Source: Cristatella mucedo (lineage: Eukaryota > Bryozoa > Phylactolaemata > Cristatellidae). From it: 64,000 nt of DNA. The stretch lies in assembly GCA_009760855.2 (NCBI GenBank), contig WPIO01000147.1, positions 436,001 to 500,000 on the forward strand. Direction: 5' to 3'. Position numbers and translations under genes: made by a program. Each line of letters begins with the position of its first letter. The first letter of the stretch is position 1. The notes under the pieces were generated by a model. It ran no database searches, was not told the DNA's origin, and saw only the letters and a list, made by a program, of their open reading frames with translations. Of this stretch, positions 1-9,851 are shown in pieces.

Positions 1-45
1 AAATGCTTGTGCAAATTCAAAGCTCAGTTTCTGTTTGTGCTGCAG

Positions 46-371
46 GTGTACTGCCACCATATCAGGAGACCCATGACTCTGTAATGGCACATAGAAGTGA
101 GCATTACGAAATGCTGAAAAGAGTTGTCGCTCTGATGAGGTTTTCAGACGACTCGATGCCACTGCACGAGCAGTTCGGCTTTATGTATCTCATAGAAGAC
201 AAAGCCCTCGTGTCTGACAAAGCATCGTTGGCCAAGCTTGATGACTTGCGGAACTTTCAGCAGATTGCCAGGGCAATTAGCGAGATGTTTGAACCAGTTG
301 ATGCCTATTGGATTTCGCGAAACCTATATCGCAGGCAAAAGAAAAATCTGAAGGATTATATTCACGTCTTG
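46..371 (+). CDS. TBC1D7: TBC1D7 exon (first visible)
   Basis: Acceptor tgtttgtgctgcag precedes position 46; the donor gtaaaa follows 371 in phase 0. The open frame that starts upstream at position 3 and runs on to 518 is exon plus intron read-through at both ends. It encodes the first half of the visible TBC domain, including the VLPPYQETHDS and DAYWISRNLY segments. Confidence 0.9.
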
Positions 372-3300
372 GTAAAAGCGCATAAACCATGCTGCACAAG
401 CTGCACTTTGTCGATCAAATGCTTTGAAGCCGTGTCTCCAACGTGCCAGCTTGCTTCCTTGTCGACGAATTTTCACTGTGTGTATTTACTGGGTATGGTC
501 CATAACGAACGCGTTTAAGACTTTCTTGTTTGCCTTCTGAGAGCTGGTAACTCGCCTGATCATTCATTCACCTCATGGAGCAGAGCTTCGCAGCCAAATT
601 GTCAGATTTCCAAGCAATGTTGTACCTCAACCCATAGCTGACTATATGCTGTTCAATGAATGGCTTTTGCCTATGGGGACTGATGCTGTTAGTGAATGGT
701 TAATCGCTCTGGAAAAAATTACTTAGATGGATCGTTTAATTATGACTTTCTTCTGCACTGTGAGGAAACTTGAAATTCGTATTTTGCGTGGCAGAATTAT
801 CTCTAGGAGTAGATCTCATCAAAATGCAAATTATGCTTATGCTAGAGCTTTTGTAGATATTATATGAGGATAGATAAACATTCATATCTCTAACTGTGCT
901 TTTATGATGGTAGGAGCCATGGATAATTAGTATGGTTCTCTTTTATTTTTGTGAATTTTTTCTTTTCTTGGTAGCTCTCATGCATATACAAATATATATG
1001 CAGCGATGTTGTTAGTGTTAACCAGAAACACAGTTTAGTGGGTCATCTGGTCATACTCCTACCATTGTGGGGTTATGAGGGTCATGTCAGACTAACAACG
1101 ATTGTGCTCGAGTGAAAGCCAATGTTTATTCATCAATACATTTGAGCTCCATCACTTTGGTGATATACTATAGATAGTCTTATTTGTTTTTAACCACTTA
1201 TATCAAACTTATCATAGTTGTGTGTATTGCAGTTCATCAATGCTTTTTCTACAACCAATCTGCGTTGCCATCTATCACCTTCAGTGCCGAGATCATTTTT
1301 CTAAGCGATATTTAGTTAGTCTGCTATCTCAGATGATGTGATACCATTTCAAGATAGTTGGTGCAAAAAATGCCTGCTGACGTTTGGGCAGTCAATAGTA
1401 GGGCTGGTCTGCATGCTGCTTTAGGTGGACCACACTCATGCCTACCTGCGTAAAGAAGACCCTGACTCACGCCTGTACGATCACCTGGACTGCATCGGTG
1501 CATTGAAGGAGCTGCCTCTGAGCAAGTGGTTCTCCACGTGCTACTGCAGCATTCTGCACGAAGAGTCGCTAGGCCGGTAATGATCTGGCATGATGCTTGC
1601 TACTAGCTTGGTCTGCTCTGCTTGCTTGGTGCTCCCAGTAGAGCAGACATCTCTACTTTGCTACTGCCGTGTATACTTAGCCGCCAGTGAGATATGTGAC
1701 TCTCGACTGATGCTAAGAAGCAAGTAGATTGGTTTCGGCACATTAGAAAAATGTACAATGCTTTGACCGTATCTCTGTGAAGCAGTTAGCACGGCTCAGA
1801 GCACGGCACACCTCCACAAACGAGGCCTACCTCAGCCTGCTGTCTGTACATGGATGGCCAAGGTTAACCCTCCACTACCACAGCGGCACTAGTGACCAAG
1901 GACCGACCATCTCGCAAGCTCACACGTTCGTGCATGCATGCACTTGCGCACATTTGCACACACCTGTATCTGAGTTCTGCCCATAGAGAATACTGGGTTA
2001 TTCCTTCAAAATGGGTGATACTATCATGCTCCCGAGATCTGTCTAGTACCACGTTGTTAGGACTGTTATGCATCCATGTAGTAAGTACTCAGTGCTGCAT
2101 CTTGTAGACTGCTGGACAAAGTGATCGCTGGTCCTGTCGTGCTGCTGTCGTTTGTTGCCGTTGCCCTTCTGATGCAATTTCGGCGGTCGTTGATGAAGTA
2201 CAACCATGCCGGTGATGTCAACCGGTTTCTTAGCAGTGTAAGTTCTGTTCGTATTGCATCTCGTTGTCTTGTGGCTGCATCCCATTCTTTTCATTGTTTA
2301 TTCAATCCAAGGTGAGCCCTAGTGGCTCACTAGGTAAGGTGGTTGCTGTTCACGACCTTGATCCCAAGGTCGTGGGTTCGAATCCTGTGGTGAGCCATCC
2401 TTTATCGCCACTGCAAGCGGCGATGATAGCCGTAAAGGCTCTTCTGTCGCTATACAAAAGAGGGTGTTGAATCAGCTAATCTTTATTTATTTACTTTACT
2501 TTAATCTGTTTGCTGTGTTTTCCCATGTTTTTTGGCTGTAGTGGAAGTGCTTCTTGTATAGATTTCCACCGAGCATATCTTATACTCATGTTGGGACTGC
2601 AAAAGTAGTAGTTTCCTGCTGGTGTGCAGACTTTGCTCCTCTACGGGTATTTGAGCATCTTGTGGTGTATTTGAACATCTTGTGAGCAACCTCTGAAGGC
2701 TCTCAGCTGGACCACTCATGTGTTAGCATCGTGTGTACTGTAGAAGCGCAAGCAATATCTTTGGAAATGAATTGCATTGCAATGGATGACTGCCCAAAAG
2801 GAACCTTCTTAAGTAATTAGTACTTTTATGCTGATGGGTAGGGTTTAACTGTATGCATGCTGCTTCTGCATGGTTAGTGGCATATATAACTGACTTTGGC
2901 TGAAGCGTTTGCAGGCCTCTTTTAAGCAGAATGACAAATGAAGCAAATTCCACCTCGTTGTGGGTAAAAAATACCTTAGCTCTATTGTCAGTTGTTGTCG
3001 ATTCAAGGTATGTAATGCTAGGCTTAATCTACCAGTTCCTCTGCAAACTTGCGGTCGAATTTGATCAAGTCAAAATAAAAATCAAGAGCACTTTTGATCA
3101 CATGACGACTGGGGAGTTGGGAATAGCTACCTGCACATTAGATTATTGGCATGCATCAATTTCATATGTCAGACTAATCAGGTAATTCAGAGCTGAACCA
3201 CTGTACTTGCTTGCATGCTGGGTTGTACAGCCATCCATTACGCTGATGATTGGCACTTCAATGTTGTTCTTGATTCTTGATGTTTTAAAGTGATTCTAGG

Positions 3301-6300
3301 TGATTTTCCGTCATAGGTCATAGCCGAGCTCAACCAGGTTTTCAGCCGATCCTGAGTCTTTAGTAGTGTTAAATCTCACCTGCTGCTACTTGGGAAGTTT
3401 CAAATGACGGTCAAATCAAATATCTGCTTTGCATGAACATGGCAAACATCGTGCTCTGAATGTTGGCCTTAGTGTTTCTTAATCAGTGGCTCAGAGAGAT
3501 AAATAGTTAGTGGTAGCATGCTCAATGTCAACAAGCATAACTTGGTAAGAGGTGACATGCACAGGTTCAGCATTCAATATTGTTAGTGGCGTCATACACA
3601 TCATACACAGCATAAGCACGCATAAGCACATAAAGGACGAATCACATGGAGCCACTAAAGGCTGTGATAAATCAATGCATTTTAGCTTTTTAAAATTTGT
3701 CAACTTAGGGGATGACGTGACACCAGTCAGAAGTGTGTTCCAGACTTTTGGAGCATGCGAACTAAAGGTACGGTCTTGATAGGATTTGAAGTTCGTACGA
3801 TGTGTAGGTAGCCAAGCTGGTTTGGCCCAGTGGTTAAGGTACTCACCCAGACCAAGGTCTGGCCGAGGTGGTGGGCTCGAGCCCCATGGCATTTGTGAAG
3901 TGCGTGAATAGAGATCAAGTTCTCTTAGGGTTTTATGCAAATGAAAAAAATTTATACCTATAAACCATTAGATTAAGAAAAGTGGGTGGGACGACGATAC
4001 GCCGGGTGAGGAAGATCTGATAAGTAGGCTGGAGCCAAATAATGAAAGGACCTAAAAGTGAGTGACAGAACCTTAGCTCTTGCACAGTGGCTTGTACCAG
4101 AAGTCTGTATTACATTGAATAATAACAGAAGTACTAATACATTTATTGTAAGCACCCTCAGAGAACCTAGGTATACAATTTCTTCTCTTAGGTAGCTATA
4201 CAAACACTGTATTATTATTGTAATTATTACTGAACAAGCAGAAGCAGCATTAGCCTGTAGTGGTCTTAAACCTGTACAGACCAGAAAACTGCTCTTAGCA
4301 ATAATTACGAAGCTGATAGACAGCGACTTACATAACTTCCTATCATGCACAGTGGTGGGTTCGAGTATAGCAACAGGCAATGGTTTTTTAAGTGTTTATG
4401 GCTGAGTTAAAAAATTGCCTAAAGCTCTTTTGTCATTATGAGGCCGTTGAATCAGCATTTACTTAATATATATTTTTACGAAGAGTACACAGGAAATGCT
4501 CGGATTGCCTCCCAGGAACTTGGACTCGGCACTGCGCATAATTTTTATGAGCACTTACGAGTATCTTATTTTCAATGTTCGAAAACGAGATTGTTTACTT
4601 AAGAAAGATGCTCTTTATCAGAAGCTGTGATTTACTGCGTGACCCTAGCTATTTACGTTTCCTAGAAAACCAGTAGGTTGCTATACTGGTGAGCCGTGGT
4701 GGCACACTAGGTAAGGCGGTTGCTTTCACGACCTCGGTCCCGAGGTCGTGGGTTCGATTCCTGCGGTGGGCGATCCTTTATCGCCACTGCAAGCGGTGGT
4801 GATAGCCGTAAAGGCTCTTCTGTCGCTATACAAAAAGAGGCTGTTTAATCAGCTGGGATTTTTTTTTATACATGTAGAGAGTATTAGCTTGTTGCATAAG
4901 TGTACCATCTCTGGGTTGCAGTCTACTAATTAACTATTGCTGGCAGGCAGGTTTTTCGATAATCGAACGAAATGAAGGGGCAATCGTACTAGCTTGGCAA
5001 AATTCTAACCGCATATGATCTCCCTGGTATTCGGGTCTTCCAAGTAGCTGCATGGCCTCGTGGATATTTGGGAATTTTTGGTTAAAGAGCCGTGCATGCT
5101 CCGAGTAGTATGGCTGGCTTTTTGGTGCTGTTGATTTTGCTGCAATATGCTGCAATGTCTGAGCTCTACTATGCTACACTGGGCTGCTAGTCTGTTGGCC
5201 ACTCAGCCATGCTGTAGTATTGCTGAGGAGCTGCTATGTACCCTAGAAAGGATGTGAGTTTAGTTTAGCCTTCACAACCATATTTACGTTTGAAGTCTCG
5301 TGTATGTGGAATTGCCAGCCACGTAAAGGTCTCCACATTTGATCTAAATCATTAGAAAAGTTATATATTTTTTGTATTTGCTGTATTCTTCCGAACCTTG
5401 GATCCATAGCACAATCTGCATGTAGATGATTGGCCATCATATGTATACATTCTGCTAGTTCCATGACCACAGTCAGTGGGAGTTGTGTGATTGCTTTTTC
5501 TAGTATCCGTTGTCTAGACTTTTCTCTTGACATCCATACAGAGTATGTTGATAAGCAAGCCTGCCGTTGTTCTACTGTTGCAGCTTTTTTGTCATAAGCC
5601 ATGGTTAATAGCAGTCTTATTTTAATTTTTGGCATACAATCGATTTTTATCGTGTCTTGAATTTATCGTTGCTGTATTTTTGTGCGTTTTATGCTTTAGT
5701 GTGGCTTGACGGCTGCTTTTCGGATCTAGTATAACTAATTACTTTCTGACAAGAAATAGCTTGAACATTCTCAAAACTATACTATACTTGGTGCCTAACG
5801 GGGTGATGCAAATATCGAGGATCATCAGACATTATAATTTGTTTATTCGCTGGTTTTCATTGTGCATTTTGCATGCACTACTTTTTTTCAAGTTAAACAG
5901 CATAAGATGGCATGCTTTTTAGTCTATTCTAAGCAATAAATTGTCAATCTAAAACTTTGTTTGCGACAGGGCCATTATGATAAGATATAACTAGAGGATT
6001 GCCCAGCAAGTGGCTGTACGAGCTTTGTATCGTCCAGTTTGCCCATCTTGGCTAGTTGTTAGAGCTGATTTTGGAAAGTTTATTGCGAAGCATAAACCCA
6101 ATTGTCTTTTACCTAGATGTAAGCAACTTCTTTGTATTGTTCCCAAATTGTTACCTTCTTTTTAGTGTTTACCTTTACTCTTAACTGGTTATGTAGTTAC
6201 TAGCGGTCTTTGTTTTTTATAGATACCGGAAGATGCTGAAGATGCAATTGTCGCCAATGGGATTCAACTTTGGCAGAAATATTCTGTCCATCAGATACCT

Positions 6301-6333
6301 CTGAGTGCTAGATCATCGCCTGTGGTTATGTGA
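46..6333 (+). CDS. TBC1D7: TBC1D7 homologue (Rab-GAP TBC domain protein, TSC complex subunit), 5' end outside window
   Basis: Four exons (46-371, 1425-1576, 2108-2237, 6223-6333) join in phase and give about 238 residues ending in TGA. The known family protein is the third subunit of the TSC1-TSC2 complex, which restrains Rheb and mTORC1; it has a TBC fold. Seen here: GVLPPYQETHDSVM near the start, DAYWISRNLY, then LPLSKWFSTCYCSIL, then LLDKVIAGPVVLLSF, then a tail with EDAIVANGIQLWQKY. These follow the order and spacing of vertebrate TBC1D7 as I remember it. The first visible exon has a good acceptor (ctgcag before 46) and starts in phase 1, so roughly 60 N-terminal residues lie upstream of the window. 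Exon boundaries are gt-ag. The last intron (2238-6222) is about 4 kb, holds SINE and LINE copies, and contains another gene on the opposite strand. The alignment is from memory, but the identification is strong. Confidence 0.92.
1425..1576 (+). CDS. TBC1D7: TBC1D7 exon
   Basis: Acceptor ctgctttag precedes 1425 and donor gtaatg follows 1576, leaving two bases of an Arg codon. It encodes LRKEDPDSRLYDHL and LPLSKWFSTCYCSIL, corresponding to the region before the VWDK segment of vertebrate TBC1D7. It contains no long ATG-initiated frame, so it is easily missed in a plain ORF scan. Confidence 0.9.
2108..2237 (+). CDS. TBC1D7: TBC1D7 exon
   Basis: Acceptor catcttgtag precedes 2108; the strong donor gtaagt follows 2237. 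The first base completes the Arg codon of the previous exon. It encodes LLDKVIAGPVVLLSFVAVAL and a helix ending VNRFLSS, matching the FVAVEILLTF region and the FLENI helix of the vertebrate protein. Confidence 0.9.
2311..2500 (+). repeat. tRNA-derived SINE, family A, copy 1
   Basis: The head has RNA polymerase III boxes: a diverged A box near 2322-2335 (GTGGCTCACTAGG) and a perfect B box GGTTCGAATCC near 2375. Between them is a long palindrome (ACGACCTTG..CAAGGTCGT). The body has hairpins CGCCACTGCAAGCGGCG and AGCCGTAAAGGCT, then GTCGCTATACAAAAGAGGG, TTGAATCAGC and a TTTA-rich tail. Further copies are at 4686, 53565 and, eroded, at 4330 and 28880. It is not a functional tRNA because no acceptor stem closes. 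Confidence 0.85.
3495..4085 (-). repeat. CR1/L2-type LINE fragment (3' part), interrupted by SINE B
   Basis: The segment matches the 3' UTR and C-terminal RT-ORF region of the LINE best preserved at 59680-62425, in reverse orientation (for example the stretch around GAGTGTGTTCCAGACTTTTGG and the GACCTAAAAGTGAGTGACAG motif). It is split near 3813-3960 by a tRNA-headed SINE. All frames are broken, so it is a dead copy inside the TBC1D7 intron. Confidence 0.8.
3813..3960 (+). repeat. tRNA-headed SINE with LINE-like 3' end (family B)
   Basis: A box TGGCCCAGTGG (about 3826) and B box GGGCTCGAGCCCC (about 3869) flank a palindrome CCAGACCAAGGTCTGG, as in a tRNA head. After the head, the sequence TAGAGATCAAGTTCTCTTAG with GGGTTTTATGCAAATG resembles the LINE 3' end in this window (AGAGATTAAGTTCTCTGAGG, then GCGCTTTATCAAGTG). 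It sits inside a LINE copy of the opposite orientation. Exact ends and target duplication are unclear. Confidence 0.7.
4100..4230. repeat. LINE 3'-tail remnants in both orientations
   Basis: The left half (AATAATAAC, then GTAAGCACCCTCAGAGAACC) matches the LINE tail on the - strand. The right half (TTCTTCTCTTAGGTAGC, then TATACAAACACTGTATTATT) matches the tail variant seen on the + strand at 59240-59285. The two short tails lie head to head. Confidence 0.5.
4330..4475 (+). repeat. Eroded SINE A copy
   Basis: B-box-like GTGGGTTCGAGTA (about 4352), then AAAGCTCTTTTGTCATTATG and GAGGCCGTTGAATCAGC, parallel the body and tail of the better copies at 2311 and 4686. The head is not convincing. Confidence 0.5.
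4686..4865 (+). repeat. tRNA-derived SINE, family A, copy 2
   Basis: It has the same layout as the copy at 2311: TGGCACACTAGG as A box, GGTTCGATTCC as B box (about 4751) and the palindrome ACGACCTCGG..CCGAGGTCGT between them, then CGCCACTGCAAGCGGTGG, AGCCGTAAAGGCT, TCGCTATACAAAAAGAGGC and a poly-T run at 4859-4867. Confidence 0.85.
4934..5602 (-). CDS. Unrecognised two-exon gene nested in the TBC1D7 intron
   Basis: Exon 1 (5602 down to 5288) starts at ATG in a favourable context (ttaaccATGG) and ends at the donor gtaaat in phase 0. Exon 2 (5149 down to 4934) starts after cattgcag in the same phase and ends at TAA. The product would be 176 residues. It is rich in helix-forming residues (KSRQRILEKAITQLP; VVMELAECIHMMANHLHAD), has one conspicuous aromatic patch (QMWRPLRGWQFHIHE), and has no signal peptide or membrane segment. 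I do not recognise a family. A different start 11 codons upstream (5635) is possible. Without splicing, exon 1 would read on to a stop at 5243. In favour of a real gene: intact frame, consistent splice phase, strong start context. Against: no known homologue. Confidence 0.55.
6223..6333 (+). CDS. TBC1D7: TBC1D7 terminal exon
   Basis: A pyrimidine-rich acceptor (cttgttttttatag) precedes 6223. In phase 0 after the 2237 donor it gives IPEDAEDAIVANGIQLWQKY and 16 further residues before TGA at 6331-6333. The match to the vertebrate C-terminus ([20 protein letters not shown]) is clear. No exact AATAAA signal is seen in the next 300 bases. Confidence 0.9.
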   Translation: MPEDAEDAIVANGIQLWQKYSVHQIPLSARSSPVVM

Positions 6334-7100
6334 AGATGCTGCACTGACAAGGCGATTGCAGATATGAACTATTGGGCATTGCCTATACTACGATAGTCTA
6401 TTCGGTTATTGTTGTAGAGTGCCATTGTCAACTACGTGGTTATATCAGTATCAAAAGCCAGCTGTTTGATTTGCATCGTCTTATGCCCAAAATAAGAAAA
6501 ATATTCTTTTGTGTTGGGCATGCGGAAAGTGCTGCCTGGCTTATATTTTCGGTTTTTGTGATGAAGTCCGTTGTCCCAGTAGAACTAGCACCCGTATATT
6601 GAGAATGTATTTGTCGGATTTTGCCTAGCCTTGCGCAAGTTACCAAGCATCAGCTGAGAATGCTCTGTCTGTCCTGAGAGTGCATAGTTTAAGCATCAGC
6701 TGTCCACGAATGCATACTCCAAGCATGGATAAGCCGAGAATGCATAATCCGAGCATGGAACAGCTGAGAGTGCCAAAGTGAACAACCCAATATATATATA
6801 ATAGAAAACACCAATGGACGGTTAAATTGGATGGGGTGCGAGATGCACTGCGTATGAGGACAAAATCCTTGTTTTCATCACAATGCAAAGGAAATAGTAG
6901 AGTATAAGAATCCAGATGAGTGGACCTGTGCATAGACTGTGTGAGACCCCGTGTGTAGACTGAAAGCCACAATTCAGCAAGTTCACGTTCATAATGTATT
7001 TTGGAAGCTTCAATTCAGATGCTCTAAACAATACGGACGAAAGAAGTGAGTGAGAAAGCTGTCTGCTATATCTCAGCACCTCTCTAGGGGCGACGGAGAG
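6334..7100. other. Intergenic stretch downstream of TBC1D7 with a minisatellite
   Basis: No gene is recognised. About 6652-6780 holds four to five imperfect copies of a roughly 31-base unit built on GAGAATGCATAATCCAAGC and ATGGA. The (TA)n at 6790-6800 is short. Confidence 0.5.
6652..6780. repeat. Minisatellite, period about 31
   Basis: The words GAGAATGC, GAGAGTGCATAG, CGAATGCATACTCCAAGCAT, GAGAATGCATAATCCGAGCAT and GAGAGTGCC recur at about 31-base spacing with AGCTG or AAGC between them. Confidence 0.6.
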
Positions 7101-7179
7101 CCGGTCTCCTTCTGCATGTCCTCGGGCTTCTGCAAGAAGTGGAGGGCCTGGAAGAACCGTTTCGCATCCGCATCAGTAT

Positions 7180-7521
7180 ATGCCAGAGCACTCGAGCTTA
7201 GTAGTGGCACCAGTCCTTAGCGAGCTGACAGTAGACGAATGCATAATTGAAGCGGCTAACCGAATGGGTAGCAAGAAAAACTCAGGCTCTGTAAAAAGTC
7301 CTCAAGACACTCCGCCGGTGGGCGTGGTAACATGGACACCGGAAGGAGGACCGAAGGAAGAATCTAGGCAAGTATTCTTTACCGACGAAGGTTCACCGTC
7401 TATCGCAGCTGCAAGCGTCAATCCCATGTTCGGCTCACGGGGTGACGAAGCATGTGCTGACGCCTGCAATCAACGTACCGTCTTGTCCAGGTCGCGGTCA
7501 CGTGGTGGCATGGGAACGTAA
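7180..7521 (+). CDS. Unrecognised 113-residue open frame
   Basis: ATG at 7180 opens 113 codons to a TAA at 7519-7521 in a GC-richer patch. The product is polar, with a Ser/Lys and Pro-rich middle (SKKNSGSVKSPQDTPPVG) and a Ser/Arg end (LSRSRSRGG). It has no membrane segment, and I recognise no domain. It could be a single-exon gene, an exon, or chance. Nothing in the flanks settles this. Confidence 0.25.
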   Translation: MPEHSSLVVAPVLSELTVDECIIEAANRMGSKKNSGSVKSPQDTPPVGVVTWTPEGGPKEESRQVFFTDEGSPSIAAASVNPMFGSRGDEACADACNQRTVLSRSRSRGGMGT

Positions 7522-7529
7522 TGTAATTT

Positions 7530-9100
7530 ATCTCCTGTAACTCCACAAAAACGAAGCGGGTGCTAAGCAGGTGAGTTTTCTAAAGCGAACTCAAAAGCCC
7601 AGGCCTCTCGGTATGCATTTGGTAGCAAACAGATATGATGTCACGCAACAAAGACAAACTGAGAGGCGTAGCTGAGTCAGAAGGGCAGTCTAGGAAGTGA
7701 CGTAGCATGGAAGCAGCAGCTCAGGGTCAGCTGGAAAGCGCATGCTACAGTGGGCAGCAGGAGAGAAGATGTTGCGTAAGAAAATCTTTGCAGAAGGCTG
7801 TGTAGGTGCACGCTACCGCATTGAGACCATAATGAATAGAGGCGGCTACCTGTGACTTCTGGACAACATTGCTGAGCCAAGTGCATTACAACTGCAAGTT
7901 ACCAATTTTATTTACGAACAGAGCTACAATCCGTAACATCAAGCCCAAGCTGTGCTGCAGTTTCCCTACAGGCCCAGTTTCACGAGCTTGCAGAGGCTGA
8001 GCCAGAGCCTGACCTTTAACTGATTTAATCTCTATCGGGCGAGGTTAAGCGTCGTCTGAGTGCTCTAGAGAGGAACGTCGCATCGCCCGCCGAATTGTAG
8101 GGTCACGTGACAATTGCTGAAGCGCGCTCGCTAAGCAAGGGAGCCACATCCTACTAGCACAAATATTTCTACCGCCCGCGCGCTATTGTCATGCTACACA
8201 AACCGTAAGTTGCTGGCGCGCTGATTTTGGCAGCAATTTCAATCGCTGGGAGGCTCGACACAGACTTATAAACCACCTACAGCAATAGCCGTCCGGGCGG
8301 CCATCGTTGGGAGGAGTGGGGTAAAACTTGGGACCGCTAGTTAACCTACAAGAATAGACCAGTTGTAAGGTGCTCGCAACCAGCAACTCAATTCGTCGGT
8401 TTCGAAGCGGACAGTTCCTTATTGTCCACTGCAAGCAGTGAACGAAATCTTCTCAAGGGACGCTCTCCACGCGCTACATTAAAGAGAAGGCTGCTTAATC
8501 AGCACGCCGTCACGTGCTTAATCAGCAAACTAAATAAAATAAAATAAATTAAAATTAAAAAAAAATTAAATTAAAAAAATAATTAAGTAAATTAATTAAA
8601 GTAAATTTTTACTTAATCAGCGAGCCGTTACTTTTATTTTAGCCGGCGCAAGCAGCTCTCGTAAAAGGTAAGCATTGAGTCATGATGATTTTTAGGGAAA
8701 TGTAGGCAGCTCTTTTTTCAGCTCGCACAATTTAGCTATGATTGAGTGCGATGTAGTGCTACGGTGGCCATGCAGCCTGCAAGGGTATACTCAGGATTTG
8801 GTAAGGGGGAGGCGCAACCACGACTTTCAGCGGTATGTGGAATAAGGTTCCAAATATAAATATAATCGGAAATCTTCAAAATATAATCGGAAAGCTCTCA
8901 AAGGCCCCAAAATGTTTCTTACTCCAACTTTACACTTTATCTACTAGTTAAATCTTAACATTTTTGGAAAGCCTATGAATCTGCGCCAAAGGCCAACCTC
9001 CCGGGACTCATCTGTGGGCTAACTAAAGAGTAAAATATGCCTTATAAAATAAAAAATAGCAAATATAAAATTATAAAATATGCCCTTATGTGGGAAGCCT
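7530..9100. other. No gene recognised; AT-rich tracts and possible SINE debris
   Basis: 8395-8515 (TTATTGTCCACTGCAAGCAG, then GAGAAGGCTGCTTAATCAGC) resembles the body and tail of SINE A, and TTAATCAGC recurs at 8518 and 8613. 8530-8605 is an A/T tract of repeated TAAAATAAAT-like words. The rest shows nothing I can name. Confidence 0.4.
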
Positions 9101-9600
9101 GAGCCAGCAATTAGAAGGCGGCCGCTTGGCCGGCCGGTTTAGAAATGACTCCCTATGGACTCTACCAACAGCCGAGTAACGACCGGGCGGCCGAAACCGG
9201 CGGCCAAACAAGCGCGAGGACAAGTAATGCGGCGCTTGCCACATACGCCACCTACGCTTGTTTTGCCTGTCCTCCAGCCACTGAGTCGTAGGTGGGTTCC
9301 ACAGTCCCCCCCCCCCGAGCGATGCTGGCGTTATCTGGACAGTCCTGTTGGCATTGTCGCGAATGGTGGCAGTAGCCGGTGGCTCGGTGATCCCGCCCAC
9401 TCTGCCTCAGCGGCGAGTGCAGCGATTAGGTTTCGCATCGATCTGTTCAAGTCAGGCGGTAACCTCACTCGTTGAACCCGATGCGTGCCAATTAACTCAA
9501 ACGCCCTGCCCAGTGCCCCGAGCCTGGGTGGCAGAATTGGGGAGGGGCAGTTTTAACGACCCAAACAACTTCGGTAGGGAGAGCGCATGAAAAATGGCAA
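9100..9600. other. GC-rich island with inverted repeat and poly-C tract
   Basis: CGCTTGGCCGGCCGGTTT (9122-9140) is complemented imperfectly by GAAACCGGCGGCCAAACAAGCG (9192-9215), giving a foldable arm. A C-run lies at 9307-9317. Overlapping open frames on both strands reflect base composition, and none resembles a known protein. Confidence 0.35.
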
Positions 9601-9851
9601 TACCACCGATTTTCATATACGGCGACGGGCAGATCAGAAAGTGCCGCCGCTAATAGTTGCGTACGTTATCGCGAAGTGAGGTTTCTACTGTTATCTTCGC
9701 TGGCCATTCTAATGGACCTTTCGAATAAATGCCAATTATTGCTGTAGCTACTTCTTTTGATGATTTGCTTTGCTCGAGTCTTTATATCTACTAGCTACTT
9801 TAATCACATTTAATGCCTATTTATATCCATTATCAGTTGGCGTATATAGTG

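Larger units (their letters stand above)
2238..6222 (+). other. Last intron of TBC1D7, filled with repeats and a nested gene
   Basis: This 4 kb intron starts gtaagt and ends tttttatag. It carries two good SINE A copies, one eroded SINE A, a LINE fragment on the - strand with a tRNA-headed SINE B inside it, short LINE tails in both orientations, and a two-exon gene on the - strand. The parts not listed separately (2500-3490, 5640-6220) show nothing I recognise. Confidence 0.75.

Noticed and set aside
2375-2386. Functional tRNA gene suggested by GGTTCGAATCC
   Set aside because: No acceptor stem pairs with the 5' end, and several similar copies with the same non-tRNA body show it is a SINE.
2915-2941. 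Short terminal exon for TBC1D7 (tttgcag then nine codons to TGA)
   Set aside because: A far better terminal exon matching the conserved DAIVxxxIxLWxK helix lies at 6223-6333 in the required phase.
3869-3882. tRNA gene suggested by TGGCCCAGTGG and GGGCTCGAGCCCC
   Set aside because: The acceptor arm does not close, and the segment continues into a LINE-like 3' end, so it is a SINE.
8189-9590. Overlapping open frames on both strands in the GC-rich 8.2-9.6 kb stretch
   Set aside because: Open in several phases at once with Pro/Arg-rich text and no domain or splice support; composition explains them.
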